This document shows positions 50,501 through 62,919 of a stretch of DNA of 64,000 nucleotides, one piece after another (position 1 is the first letter of the stretch; each line of letters opens with the position of its first letter). The stretch spans positions 343,482 to 407,481 of the forward strand of contig VXCM01000050.1 in assembly GCA_014773175.1 (NCBI GenBank), given 5' to 3'. The notes below the pieces were generated by a model, which was given only the letters and a program-made list of their open reading frames with translations, had not been told where the DNA came from and made no database searches. The DNA is from Lucifuga dentata. Lineage: Eukaryota > Chordata > Actinopteri > Ophidiiformes > Bythitidae. The position numbers and the translations under genes are program-made.

Positions 50501-51815
50501 CTGGTTTTTACCAATTCCCACCACAATGGACGCACTGCAACACAAACCTACGCACACGCCACAGCCAACAGCTACGCCCATGCCGCCTCTGCTAGTCCCA
50601 CCTACGCACATGCTGCACTGGTACAGACATACACACACTTACTTATATACAACCTTGTTGCAAGAATCAGCAAGCAGTTGCACCCACCATTTTGTTTTTT
50701 GCTCTTGATTGAACAGCTCTACTCTCTTTAATTCACACACAACCTGTAGTTCAACCTCCTACCTTCTTGCTGTTGCATATGGCCTATTCTTATTATAGCT
50801 GTGTGAACAATCCATTTCAGTTTAGTTTTGCTTTTATCATTGTTTTTCAGTATAGGAGAAGGAAGCTAGCAAATCTAAGTGGCTTTTCATATTAAATCAA
50901 TATTGTCTGTTAAGGTCAGATGTGTTTATCAGATGTGTTTCAGGTATCCTGGTCCTTATTTTCCTACTTTTGCCATTATGATATTTAAATGTGCTCTGAA
51001 TTTTGACATTTGTATGCCTATACTTGTTTGTTGTGGGTGTTACACACACAGGGAGTTGAAGTCAAAAACTGCTAAAAATATTTCTTTCCAACACAGTAAC
51101 AGCAACACAGCAGTTATTGTGATATTCCTGAGTATCCGTTGCCTGTAAGCAGTACATGACAGAATTAGGTACTATTTATTAAACTAACTTGGGTTAGTTG
51201 ACAAGTAGATTTCTCATGTGCTGTGTTCATAGTATCCAAACTATTGTAAATGCCACATGTTGAAAAAAAAAAAAAATTCTAAAAAGCATAGTTGTCGCAG
51301 TTACAAGCAGAATAGTGCTACTAAGTACTAAAATTTTGATGACAGTCTGTCGGCGTTAAGCAAAAAACTAGGAAAATAAGGTCCAGTTTGGAAATGGCTG
51401 GGATGTCTGATAAGAATAATATGACAAGTGCACAATATTGAGCTCAGGTTTTGCTTCCTTCTCTTTCCCAGTCCTCGGTCCTGGGATCTGGTTTTGGATC
51501 TCTGAACACATCCAAGCCTATCCCTTCTTCTGACGTGAGGACAACAGAGCAGCTCAATGGGCCTCGGCTCAGCCAGAGAGCCAATCAGATGGTGGTCCCC
51601 GCCAGCAACATTAGTGTTGCCAAAGAAGCAGGGTCTCCTCCTGTACAAAGCCCTGCCCCTTCCTCATCTCCTTCTGTAGAAGCCAAGGCTCAAAGAATGG
51701 AAAATGGCCCCGTTACTGCTCAACACTGTACGTTTTACTCTTTCTTTTTTTGGCCTCACTAATCATATATACATTATTATGATGATTATGTATCAGGATT
51801 TTTATTATTATTATT

Positions 51816-51846
<31 letters not shown>

Positions 51847-54800
51847 ANTTTTTTTTTTTTTTTTAATTTATTTATTTATTTATTTATTTTTTTGGATTGC
51901 ATGATATGTGGACAATCAATTTATGAGCATTAGTTATGATGTAAAGTACTGTGGAAATTAAGACTAACAAAAATTTTAAGAAAACATGAATAAAAGTAGT
52001 ACACAGGCATCTACCATTAACACTCGTCTTGATGACAATACAATACGAAGTGCACTGGTGATATCTTTTTATTCTGTTTTCCCCTTACCTCTTCTCTCTG
52101 TAGTGGAAATTAAGCTTCAGCCAGAGCCATCAGTGGTGCTGAGCCAGCTGACTCAGAGGCAACAACAGTCCTCCATTCTTCCCACCTCAGAGCCTCTGGT
52201 CCTGCCTCAGTCACATGCGCCACAGGTCCCCACACCTCCAGGTAGGGGGGAAGAGAATGTGAAAGAGTATCAGCACCTATTTTGATGTGTTGTTCTAGTA
52301 ACAATAATTACATTTTGATGCATGTAATGATGTGGGTCTACCACTTTTGATCCCCTTCAGGCCACGAGTCCTCTGTCCCTCCTGTTAGAGATGGAGCCTC
52401 CCCAGGAGTGAAGCTGCCAGGTATGGAGCCTCCCATCACAGAACCCCCACAGCGGCAAATGAAGGCACAGAGGCGCAGAGTTCCTCCTCCCTCAAAAGTA
52501 AGAACTCCAACACACCAGGGTGGCATCAAAGAACCTACAGTGAGCGATCAAAAGTTTTTCACTGCCTCATGCCTTGTATGAAACCTTGTTCTTGAACACA
52601 CCACAAAGACTGCAAGTGACAGTCAAAATGCATGTATGTTCTGTACCTGTATGAGAGGTAATAACTCCATGAGAGGTGGCAATATTCTATTCTATACTCC
52701 TAAGAAAAAAAAAAAAAAGNAAAAAAAAAAAAAAGTATCCTTTAAAGCTTTTGGTTGAAGTTTTAAGAAATGAAATCAGCCTTACAAGAGCCATGTCACA
52801 GACATAAATGTTTTTTTTTTTAGTAAGTAGCTATCTTGATTCACTTTCACTCCTGCTCAGATTCCCTCATCAGCAGTGGAGATGCCGGGTTCAGCAGATA
52901 TATCCGGTCTGAATGTTCAGTTTGGAGCTCTTGACTTTGGTTCTGAGGCCAGTGGAACAGTTGATATAGGACAGACGGAGTCAACCAGGGAACAAGCCCC
53001 AGCTCCAGCAGTCCCAGCACCCATCCCTGTTCCCACACAGCAGCCCCAGAGCAACCTGTTCTCCAAGCCAGGACCTGTGAGGTGTGTGTGCTTTTATGTT
53101 TGTGTGTAGGTGATCAGTGTAAGTCTTGTGACAGACATTACCTGTTGTGCCTCTTGTGCACAATTTGATCGAAAACAAGTCGAAACGTTTTGGGGTTTTT
53201 GATGGGTTGTTCCATCAAGAACTGAACACCTACTTATAGCTCTCCCTAACCTTTAGAGCTGTTCAATGTCAGTGATGACTGTGTTATAGTAGGTTCAGAA
53301 TAAATCATGACATCTGTGGAACACACTGAGATACTGACTAGGACATTCACGATAAGGACTAGGGCTAGCTGACATTTGAGTCTTGTATTCTATCGTGGCT
53401 CTAAGTTGTTTTGCAATCGATAGTTAAATGCTGTGGATAGTTATGGTCTTAAGAATTGTGACTTCTACTCTCCATTTGAAGCAGAGCTGTGTAATGTTCT
53501 GTCTTTTTTTCTTTTTTTTTATTTTGTAAATTGTTTTTTAAGAGTATGATAGGGAGAAAAGGGGAAAAGAGAGGGTCAGAGAAATGGAGAATGAGTAGAT
53601 AAGGCTTCTGTAAAACTTTTTTAGTTGTAATTTAAACTTTGAACCTGCTTGTATGTGTTAAGCCAAGAATAGATCCTCTTTATACTTCTGTGTTGCCCTC
53701 AGTTCCTCCGTTGTATAACTGTAGCTATCTCTCTGTCCCTTTCTTGTAGTGAACACATGAGCAGCTTGCCCACACTTCCCTCAGCTGTTTCAGATCCCAG
53801 CTTCCCCTCACCATCTCTTGGTTTACCCAGTGCCACACCCTCTCCCTCCCTGGGTCTGCCTGCACCTCCTCCTTCCTCTTCTACAGCTCCTTCCACAGTT
53901 GGCCGAGTGGAGAGCAGTGGCCCAAGGTCTCTGTCGTCCCATCTGGGCTTCTCTCAGAGCAAAGATGTCTCATCAGCTGCTGCTGGACCTGTCACGGTGA
54001 GGGTGAACTTTTGCTCTGCCGTATTCAAAAAATAAAAATAAAAAATGAAAAAACCCAACTGGTGAAGAAGGAAGTAGATCACTGCAGATTGCAATATTAT
54101 TTCCTAAGTGTGTTATATCTGTTTTATGCTTGATAAATGGTAAAACTAAGTGTTTGAATTTTTTCTTTTCAGAATGGCTACAGTGGTATGACAATGCAGA
54201 GTACACAGGACAGTAAGTACTCTTCATGTTTTCAGTTCTGCCAAGCTGTACTGGAATGGTCAATAAAATTTAATATGAGGAATATTGATTGCTAAATGCA
54301 TCTGGAAGGAAGTGAAACAGTCCATTGGGTGGAAGTTGAAGTCTGAAGGAAAAAGGCAGACTTGAGTCAGCTTTCTTATCCACTTTTTTGTTTTATCCAA
54401 AACCAAAGCAAATTCACCTGATGGATTTCTCTCTCTCTCTCTCTTTTTTTTTTTTTTTTTTANTTTTTTTTTTTTTTTTTTAAACCAGCTACATCATCAA
54501 TGTCTAGAACAGTGATTACAGAGTCTCCAGTTATGACAAGTGACAGCGCCCCTGCTCATCATATCCCTCCATCTGCAGTCACACCCTCTCATTCAACACC
54601 TATCCCCTCCCTCAGCAGGTAAGAGACGGTCCAAAGATGCCATGGCTGCTTCATTATACATCAATAAATTATGTTTGTGTCGCCTTCCTTTTGGTCTGAA
54701 GATAATGATGTTTACAAGCACATAACTTAATCCCTTTAATGTGGAAGCATCTTTCACCGAATCTCCCAAGTCTGTCTATGATCTCTGGCACTGTCGCTGC

Positions 54801-57800
54801 TTCATCTGATTCAAACAGGCTAATGGCATCACTTTGCTCTCTCTCTAGTCACGTAACCAGTACTCACTCATCTGGAGCTGCGCTTGCCGTGAGCTCCGCC
54901 CTGATGGTAAGTGTGTGTACATGCACAGAAACATATCCAGTTGTTTTTTTTTGACACTGCTACTGATATCAGTCTGCAGATGTGGAGATTTAATAGTACA
55001 TGGAATATTTGATATCACTGAAAATTGTCTGTCCTTTTGCTCCTGTATTCCTCCTCTTCTCCTCCTGTTCTCCCCTACAACCTTCCTACTCTTGTCCATT
55101 CCATCAGATGACCAGTGAGGAGAGCAGCAGCAGTCTTCATGCTTTTTCATCGTCGTCCAGTCAGGTTGTCAGTCCCAGCCCTTCAGTTCCCCTGGCTGTC
55201 AGCAGCTCAACTACTAATGGTCTGCACCCATCTGCAGCACCGGGACTAACTCCAAATGGCGTCAACGCCACACTCTCAGCTGCAGGCAGCCGCGCCGCAC
55301 CTCTGCTCACCGCCTCCTCCGGTAGGTCATAGATCAAGTTCCACCACACAAGAATTAATTTACAAGATTTTTTTTGGACAAATTTTGTCCTTCTGACCAA
55401 ATCTGTCCCAGAGTTGTGATTTTGAATCTCACTTAAATTTTTTCCTGTTCACAGGTAAAGCTCCTCCCAACCTGGCACAAGGAGTACCTCCTCTCCTGGC
55501 CAACCAGTACATCATGGGCCCTGGCGGCTTGCTCCCTGCTTACCCGGTNAGTACCTCCTCTCCTGGCCAACCAGTACATCATGGGCCCTGGCGGCTTGCT
55601 CCCTGCTTACCCGGTAACTATTTGCTTTCCTAATCATTTGTTTACTTGCATGTGTATTTAAAAAGCCATGGTTTTGAAAACAAATGTGGTTAAAACACTG
55701 AAAATAGACTTGCCATGGTCTGCACAGTAACTATTGTGCCCATTTGATCTACTCTGTCCATTTGTAAGATATAAAGTTCCATTATCTTGATTGAAAGGTC
55801 CCATGTTCACCATGAGGGGAAATCTTTTGCATAAGTTGCCCCATTTACAATTGAGTGCCTAATTATCCTCACACACACACACAACCTATTGAGCTGTTCA
55901 GTGATTGATTGTCGTGTTTAGTAGGTTCTGAATACATCATGATGTCTGTGGAACATACTGAAACACTGACTGAAGCCCAAATAGGACATTGAGAAAGACC
56001 CCATTAATATTTTCTTCTGTTATTCTGGCTTGCCGATAAATTGCTTTGAAATCATTTAACACTTTGTAGAATAATGGTCTTGAAGAGTCATCAGTTTTTA
56101 CCTCCACTTGACAAAAGGAGCTGTGTGAAACGTGTCTGTCTGAACTCTTGGATTGCATTTGCTTCCGCAGCAGATCTACGGATATGAGGATCTGCAAATG
56201 TTGCAGTCTCGCCTTCCAATGGTGAGTCTGCAGTCTAGCATGGAATGAAGGAAGTAAGCAGCCAAATTTGGAAGGGCTGTCTTTGGTTTAACTGTCAATT
56301 TCTCATTGTTTTACACAGGACTACTATGGTGTGACATTCCCTGGTACTGCAGCTGCCATGCCTGGTAGAGATGGCCTGGCCAATAACCCCTATTCAGGTA
56401 AAAGTCTAATTCTCCTTGTATATTAAACCAGTGTCTTATTTAATGTGTCTACTGGGTTGTGTAGGATTTCCAATTCTAATTTCAAATGTCACTTGATCTC
56501 CCAGTGCAGCTGTCCACCTGTGTATATCTAGTGTGTTATACCTCATACTTACATTGTGGTTTTGTCCGTTAGTTGTCGTTTGTCTGTTAGGTATTTATGC
56601 TCTTTTGTTTTGGGAGCCTCTGTCAGATGATCTTTCGTAGGACTGTGACAAAAAAAAGATTAACATTTCTTATTTCTACTTGACCTACCAGTTTCCTCTC
56701 AATGTTTTCTGCCTAGGTGAAGCAACCAAGTTTGGCAGGGGTGATTCTTCCTCCCCAGCTCCCCCCACCAGCCTGTCTGCAGCTGGGGTCCAGTCACAGG
56801 CCCAGCAGGCAGCACAGGCAGGGACACAGGGGCAAGGCCAAGGACAGAGCCAGGGTCAACAGACGCAGAACCAGGCCTTCCTCAACCCCCCTCTGCCACC
56901 AGGCTATGGATACACTGGTAAGGATAAGAAAAATCACATTTCAGAACAAATATGTAATTTTTCATCAAGTCAGCACTTGGCATGTACTTTTAATACAAAT
57001 TCCAGTTTCTTCCCTCTGTGATTTCTTGTGTAAAGGTTAAAAATGTAAAAAGTCTCTTTGAAATGAGCAGGTTTCTGCTAGTTAAGCTGAAACCTTAATG
57101 TATACTTGTGCATCATGGTGTCATGGGGTTCATCTCTGGAATGAGCCCCATAACAGTCTGGGCCTGTTACATTTCCATTTTGGATTTGTAAGTGTGTATT
57201 TAATTGTCTAATAACAAATGGCCTTCTGTACATTGTAGTCCACAAACCAATTTTTATCCATGTGGATTTTTCTCTCTTTTTTTTTTCCCCCCCATACATA
57301 CTTGCCATTTTATAGGTCTGCCGTACTATGCTGGCATGCCTGGGGTTCCCTCAGCTTTCCAGTATGGCCCCACCGTCTTTGTGCCTCCAGCTTCTGCCAA
57401 GCAACCTACCATGGGCCTCGCCAATCCCTCCAACCAGTACCACCAACAGCATCAACCCACTTATGGACAGCATGCATATGGCACAGGTATTACTGGAAGC
57501 TGCTCAGGTTATTCTGATTTCTGTCAAATCCCCCAAAAAATTGCACATTTTCCTTAAATTACACATTTAACTTAATCACACATGGACATGCCAGTATCAC
57601 ACATATGTAACATCGAATGGGTTGTCTATTTATACATTGTCAAGTAAGATAGTAACCGTGACATGGGTTTTGAAGCTCAAAAGAAAACAAACCCAAACTA
57701 TTGCATTGTCCTCTAAGACGGGTTTTGCTGTCTAAGATGTAGTAAGTGTTTGGTTCAGTTATATTTTACTAGTTCTGCATTGTTCAACTTGAATGACAGA

Positions 57801-59532
57801 GAAAGGTTAGTGCACAGAGATGATGATAGAAAATGGTGATCTTGGTGTAAATGAGTCATAAAGTGTGTGGAAAGAGGCACAACAAAAATTGAGTTTCAGC
57901 CTTTTTATATTAGTACACCAAATGCTGCATGCGTGTGTGTAATTGGGTGTGTGTGTGATTTGCCTGTGCTGCATGTGTAGCTGAAACCCCCTGCTGCAGT
58001 TGGACATGGCTCAAAATGTAGACAGCTGCCATTTTAGTAAGGTTACCTCACTGCCTCTCTCTCCCCTGCTTGCTCCGCTCCTCCTCTTTGCTGCTGTCCT
58101 CCTTCTCTTCACCTCATCTATTCTCTCCTTTCTCCTCCTTCACCCCCCTCCCTCCTCTGCTCGCCCTGCTCCCTATTCTTCTGGACCCCCTCGTCTTCTG
58201 TTGCTTCTCCTCTCAGCCTTTGATGACCTATCTCAAGCCCACGGTGGGGAGTACAGTAAGGGAGGTTACGGGGGATCTGCCCAGTCACAGGCCAAGTCAA
58301 CAGGCAACGGCCCAGGGAAAGGTACACACGCAACACGTGCGTGCAAACACACACACACAAAGTCAGTGGGCATTGGTCTGTGGGAAAAATGGATGTACTC
58401 ACAATTGCAGATGATGCTGCAGACAAGAGTGTTCTGGAGGAAGGTGTGTATATGCACGTGTGTGATTGCACTTTGATGTGTACATAAATCCATACATACC
58501 AGTTAAAAACTGAGAACATGACTCCTTCTGTCCCTCATGCTTCTTCCTATTGGCTGCCCCCTAACAGTGGAAGTGAATGTTGAATGCTAAATATTTTCTC
58601 ATTAGCAGTGAAATGACAGTAGTTCTTTTTCCCCATTATCCCCCTTGATTTTCCCCTCTGCTTTATGGTTTTCTTTTTCCTTTTGCCACTCTCTATTCTC
58701 TTACATTCCCTACTTTTTTCTTTTACTTTTCCCACCATTCTCCTTCCTCATCTGTCCCAGCTCCAGGACTGTCAGGGTCAAGTTCCAGTGGAGTAGTACC
58801 TGACATGGGAGGTTCAATATACAGCAAAACACAAGTAAGTAAGCCTGTTTGACTCTATCTTAAGGTTGTGTGCTTAATGCTTATGCTTCCACCAGGCAGC
58901 ATAAGCATTAAGTGCCTAACTGCCTAACCTTGAATGATAGCAAATTTTATACTTCTCTTGTTTCTTCGCCTTGTCCACCACAGTCATTTGATAAGCAGGG
59001 CTTCCACACGGGAACACCACCTCCTTTCAGCCTGCCTTCAGCTCTGGGGGGGACGGGGCCTTTGAACCCTGGAGGTGCCCCTGGTTACGCCCCTGCTCCC
59101 TTCCTGCACATCCTGCAACCTCACCAACAGCCCCACTCCCAGCTGCTCCATCATCACCTCACACAGGACGGACAGGTAATGACGCATATCACTGTAAAGC
59201 ACTCTCTGAGAAAAGTACTGTTTTATCAGGGATATTTGTGTTTTCTAGATATTTTATAGAATATATGTGATTTTTTTTGATGGTTTTGGGAAAAACAAAA
59301 TTTTTTTAAATGCACTAACCTGCATGTCTAGAGTATTTATTGTATTAAAAGTGCTTGTAAAGGATTACTGAAATAAATTCTGGTAATAAATTTTTGTCTT
59401 GTTTTGACTCTGTGTGAATGGCTAAATGCTCTTTGTCTACAGGGTGGTCCTCAGCGCAGTCAGTCCAGCAGCATACAGCAGAAAACCCAAGGCAAGTCCA
59501 GCTATGGCAGCTCCCCCTACTGGGCCAACTGA
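44548..59532 (+). CDS. ubap2: Ubiquitin-associated protein 2
   Basis: Twenty-eight coding exons join in phase to 1178 residues (human 1119). Exon ends: 44548-44664, 44815-44892, 45045-45155, 46224-46380, 47187-47264, 49107-49170, 49449-49537, 49829-49878, 50166-50230, 50389-50620, 51472-51727, 52104-52241, 52361-52497, 52861-53081, 53750-53996, 54173-54212, 54489-54618, 54849-54906, 55108-55321, 55455-55546 (duplicated by the assembly), 56171-56221, 56319-56397, 56717-56917, 57316-57486, 58217-58321, 58761-58834, 58984-59175, 59443-59532. A UBA domain spans about residues 50-100 ([20 protein letters not shown]). RGG/GRGR clusters follow, then the UBAP2-family blocks [24 protein letters not shown] and [15 protein letters not shown], and the terminus [10 protein letters not shown]. 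Family members are cytoplasmic RNA- and ubiquitin-linked proteins found with stress granules. Odd points: a ten-Thr run in exon 1, YAHA repeats, and a NAGNAG acceptor. Whether it is ubap2a or ubap2b cannot be told. Confidence 0.97.
45270..46060. repeat. Possible MITE-like repeat in ubap2 intron
   Basis: The left end ctgcatttccaatgaact and the right end, read inverted, gctgcgttttcatccaact share a CTGCRTTTYCA start. Both ends carry AAACAACTT-type subterminal blocks. The interior has short broken ORFs and no recognisable transposase. Boundaries and family are uncertain. Confidence 0.35.
46583..46717. repeat. 67-bp exact duplication around a single N (assembly join)
   Basis: Bases 46583-46649 are repeated exactly at 46651-46717 with an N at 46650 between them. 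This is the pattern of two contigs ending in the same overlap and joined by a token gap, in a ubap2 intron. Confidence 0.85.
47450..48341 (+). mobile_element. hAT transposon remnant with broken BED zinc finger in ubap2 intron
   Basis: The left end tagggctgggcgataaatcg and the right end atatcgcctagccata are inverted copies of the TAGGGCTGGGCGATA-type hAT terminus. Flanks cggcatag (47442-47449) and tggcaaag (48342-48349) match at 6 of 8 bases. The interior, from 47697, encodes the start of a hAT transposase: [10 protein letters not shown], then a shifted-frame Cys-x-x-Cys, then [18 protein letters not shown], a BED-finger signature. The catalytic part is missing and the frame is broken, so it is inactive. 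Confidence 0.7.
48602..48732. repeat. 65-bp exact duplication around a single N (assembly join)
   Basis: Bases 48602-48666 are repeated exactly at 48668-48732 with an N at 48667 between them, in a ubap2 intron. Confidence 0.85.
55483..55615 (+). repeat. 66-bp exact duplication of a ubap2 exon end (assembly join)
   Basis: Bases 55483-55548, comprising the last 64 bases of a ubap2 exon plus GT, are repeated exactly at 55550-55615 with an N at 55549. Only the second copy has the full donor CCG|gtaact. The protein needs one copy ([20 protein letters not shown]). Confidence 0.9.
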
Positions 59533-60310
59533 GGAATGCGCCACACTCCCTCCTCCCATAAAAGTGTGTTTGTGTGGTGCGCGCGTGTGTGTGCGCGTGT
59601 GTGTGAAGCTACAACAAATAAAAAAGCAAACAGAAACACACACTATCCTCACAATGAGAAACCCTGGGCCTCTTTGCCCCCCCACCCCCACCTCCACTTG
59701 TCCTCATAAGTCTTTTTTGGTTCTCTCTTCCCCCTTTTTTGAAATTGGTTGTACATGTAAGATATTTATGTATGTATTTATAAATATATATATATACTGT
59801 ATATGTAATAGTAGAACATGAAATGTGGTTGCTGCATTTTATTTTTGAAGGACTTTTTTGTTTACTTTTTCAAAACTGCAGGAAAAGATGTTACATTAAG
59901 ACTTGCTGAGATGGTGTGAGAGAGCAAGAGCGATAAAGAAATTATCAAAAAACTTCCTGAAAGAAACCGGAAAAGGAGAGAGCTATAGCACTGATTGTAT
60001 ATGAGGACATTTCAGATGGGGGTGGGGGTTTATAATAACTGCATCTGTCTCTGTTTTTTTTTAAATATATGACTTCCTGATCAGGCATCATGTTTAGACA
60101 TCATGTTCTTATTCAGGCTCCATTTTGTAGCTTCCCCTCCCTGCCCTCCCTGCCTCTCTCTCTCTCTCTTGTTTTGGAGGGCTGCCAACTCTGAGCCCTC
60201 TCCCTGTGGCAACACCTTCCCTTTAAAGGCAGACCTGGCCATTCAAATTTTATATTTTAATTTAAATTTAACCCTCATTGCCCTCGAAATAAAAGTTCTG
60301 AGCAGTTGGA
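59533..60310 (+). other. ubap2 3' UTR
   Basis: The stop codon at 59530-59532 is followed by AT-rich sequence with a GT-rich stretch near 59565-59605. AATAAA signals occur near 59618 and at 60288-60293 (ccctcgaaataaaagttctg). The second, with a GT-rich block after it, is the better candidate for the main cleavage site. Confidence 0.65.
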
Positions 60311-60460
60311 ATGCTTTACTATTTTTTTGTGTGTATGTGTACCCAGTTTCCTCATGATTATTTTAAGGGTGTTGAGAAATTTTAATGCTTACTTCACATA
60401 GAGAAAATGTGAATTGTCCAGTTTGCTTTCAGAGCAATGTCAAGGAGATGGCAAAGGACT

Positions 60461-61260
60461 TAAAGGATCATAATGACCATTTTGCATGTTTGAGTTTAAT
60501 ATATTCAATTTTCAGACACATAACGTTATTGAACAATCATTTCCCAAAGCATACTGCTGGAACAGTGAATTTAAAAAAAAAAAAATTCCTACCTTCCAGA
60601 CCGCCATTGGTTTCGGTTCATTCTGGTACACTATTGAAATCAACTTGNAAAATTCCTACCTTCCAGACCGCCATTGGTTTCGGTTCATTCTGGTACACTA
60701 TTGAAATCAACTTGTTGATAATTTAAACGTTCTTGGGATATGTAATCCATCGTCATGAACAAGACGTATATTCAGGTTTTTTTCAAAGATACATAATTTT
60801 AGGGTTTAAGCACAATAAAAAGCACGGAGTGATCTGAAAATGCTTCTCGTGGTGCATTCAAGTGCTGGAGTGAAAAACTGATAATAGGAAGCATTTTTAG
60901 ATCACTCATGCTTTTTATTGAGCTTAAATGCTAAAATTATGTAACTTCAAAAAAACACCTGAATACACGTTTGCAATGACGGATTACCTATCCCAAGGAC
61001 GTGTACAGTATCAAGTTGACTTTAATTGCGTACCAAAATGAACTGAAACCAATGGCAGTCTGGAAGGTAGGGGAAAAAAATTGAATTCACTATTCCAGTA
61101 GTATGCTTTGGGAAATGATTGTCAGTAACATTATGTGTATGAAAATTGAATATAATAGGNTCCAGTAGTATGCTTTGGGAAATGATTGTCAGTAACATTA
61201 TGTGTATGAAAATTGAATATAATAGGTTCAAACATGCAAAATGGCTAGTATGGTCCTTTA
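60461..61260. mobile_element. Long inverted-repeat (fold-back) element, copy 2
   Basis: The left arm starts aaaggatcataatgaccatt and the right arm ends ggctagtatggtccttt. The arms run toward a centre near 60865, so almost the whole element is palindromic. It is the same family as the element at 5937-7040. Two assembly duplications lie inside it: 60582-60647 repeated at 60649-60714, and 61094-61159 repeated at 61161-61226. The true length is therefore about 665 bp. Confidence 0.65.
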
Positions 61261-61550
61261 AAAAATTCTGACAACTTATTTCACAATTCACCCATCCACT
61301 TAAAACACTGTAAGAACAAAACCCAAGTTCTCAAGAAGTCAGGAACATGCAAATGGAAATTATGTTTAATCATTTGAAATTCAGAAATAATGAGGTATAT
61401 CTGTACAGCCGGTTACAGGGAAACAAACCAATGTGACATGGATATGGTATACAGTACATAGCTCTATTTGTGACTTGAAAGGCTTAACTGTAGGCGTGTG
61501 TTAAGTGTAGAAATGAAAAATTCCTAATGTCAGAAATGATCTTGGTACAC

Positions 61551-61656
61551 TTCATTAATGAAATGTACACTTCATTAATGAAGTGGACCAAGTGTACAAT
61601 GAAGTATGTACAATGTATTAATGAAGTACACTTCATTGATACATTTCATTAATGAA
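61551..61656. repeat. Cluster of palindromic TTCATTAATGAA repeats
   Basis: Perfect 12-bp palindromes TTCATTAATGAA occur at 61571-61582 and 61645-61656. Near copies at 61551-61561 and around 61617-61637 carry spaced TACACTTCATT and AATGAAGTACA blocks in both orientations. The segment should fold into a long imperfect hairpin. Confidence 0.7.
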
Positions 61657-62415
61657 AACAAAATCTTCAATTGGTATTAAAACAGCCGAGGATCTGTTGG
61701 TCAATGCATGCACAGCATGGTATTTGGAATTTGAATCAGCAATATGATCTGTATCACTTCACCTCTAACAGTTTGTGTTGCACTGGCTCAAGAAATTATG
61801 GACAATTAGTCTACAGCACAGTTTGAAATAACCAAGCTTTAATATAGAGTAAAAAAAAAAAAAAAAAAAAAAAACTTATTTTCTAAAAAGGATGGCTTGA
61901 TGTAGCTGAAAACATTTTCACTGATCCGATTGTCATAATTGGGTTCCATATTATGTGTTCATGTTAAAGCTAGTTGGCCATATGGCGGCCCAGCTTGAGT
62001 GAGACACAGGTTGCTCTCTGATTACAGTGAATCCATTATGACACTTTACCAACAAAATGTCACTATATTCTGATTCTAATAATGAGAACTTTACAAAACC
62101 TAGGAAATGGACAATTATTTTAAAGTATCTGAATAGTATGGGTTTATTGATTCATTGTCATGATGATTTATCATAGGACAAACAGTTTAAGAACAGGAGA
62201 AACAAACAGGACAACAAGGAACAAAATTTCACAGGAATAGATGTCTGCAGTAAGAATTGCCATATGCATCAGGGTAGGATAAAAAGAGTTAATGCAGGAT
62301 GAGGGCAACATGAAAAGACAATAGCGTGCTGTTTTGGACGATCATCTAACTGATAGCTTGTCTGAGCCTCAGTCATTCAGGCTTAGGCTACTTACATGAA
62401 CAAAATTTATATATA

Positions 62416-62700
62416 CAGTGGGATCCAAAAGTCTCAGACCACATTGAAAATCTGTGATGTTTTCCATGTAAATCTGGAAATAATCAGAAAGAAGCTCTTT
62501 GGAACATTGTCAAATAATTCTGGGATAACTTGGGTCATCAGGTTTTGCACAAACTTGTGGAGTTCATGCCAGCGATGCATGCTGTCACTAAAACAAAATG
62601 AGCATACCAAATGCTAAGATATTTTGAAATTCATGTACATTTTTCAAATATTCAACTTTTCACTCAAATTATTAAGATGATATAATCATTTGTAATGCTT
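62416..62700. mobile_element. Truncated Tc1/mariner-like element
   Basis: It begins at a TA with cagtgggatccaaaagtctc then agaccacat, the usual terminus of a fish Tc1-like family. It continues with caggttttgcacaaacttgtggagttcatg, which resembles the 3' end of a Tc1 transposase gene (end of coding sequence before the terminal repeat). The middle of the transposase and the right-hand terminal repeat are missing. Confidence 0.5.
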
Positions 62701-62792
62701 TTAAATAGCATTAATTCATCTAACCTTGGAGCAGACAGACAACCCTCATGGCAGATCTAACCCTGATTTTACATTTCCCAAAATTGTGCGGA

Positions 62793-62793
62793 T

Positions 62794-62851
<58 letters not shown>

Positions 62852-62854
62852 TGN

Positions 62855-62916
<62 letters not shown>

Positions 62917-62919
62917 TGT
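62793..62919. repeat. (CT)n(GT)n compound microsatellite with internal N
   Basis: Two blocks of (TC)n followed by (TG)n are separated by an N at 62854. The blocks look like two copies of one compound tract produced by an unmerged contig join. Confidence 0.9.

Noticed and set aside
51770..51900. Possible hydrophobic Tyr/Phe-rich peptide in ubap2 intron
   Set aside because: It is translated from a poly-T/AT microsatellite with an N at 51848; not a gene.
61551..61656. Possible CRISPR-like array of regular repeats
   Set aside because: The repeats are short palindromes with irregular spacing in a vertebrate genome; no spacer-repeat structure or cas genes.
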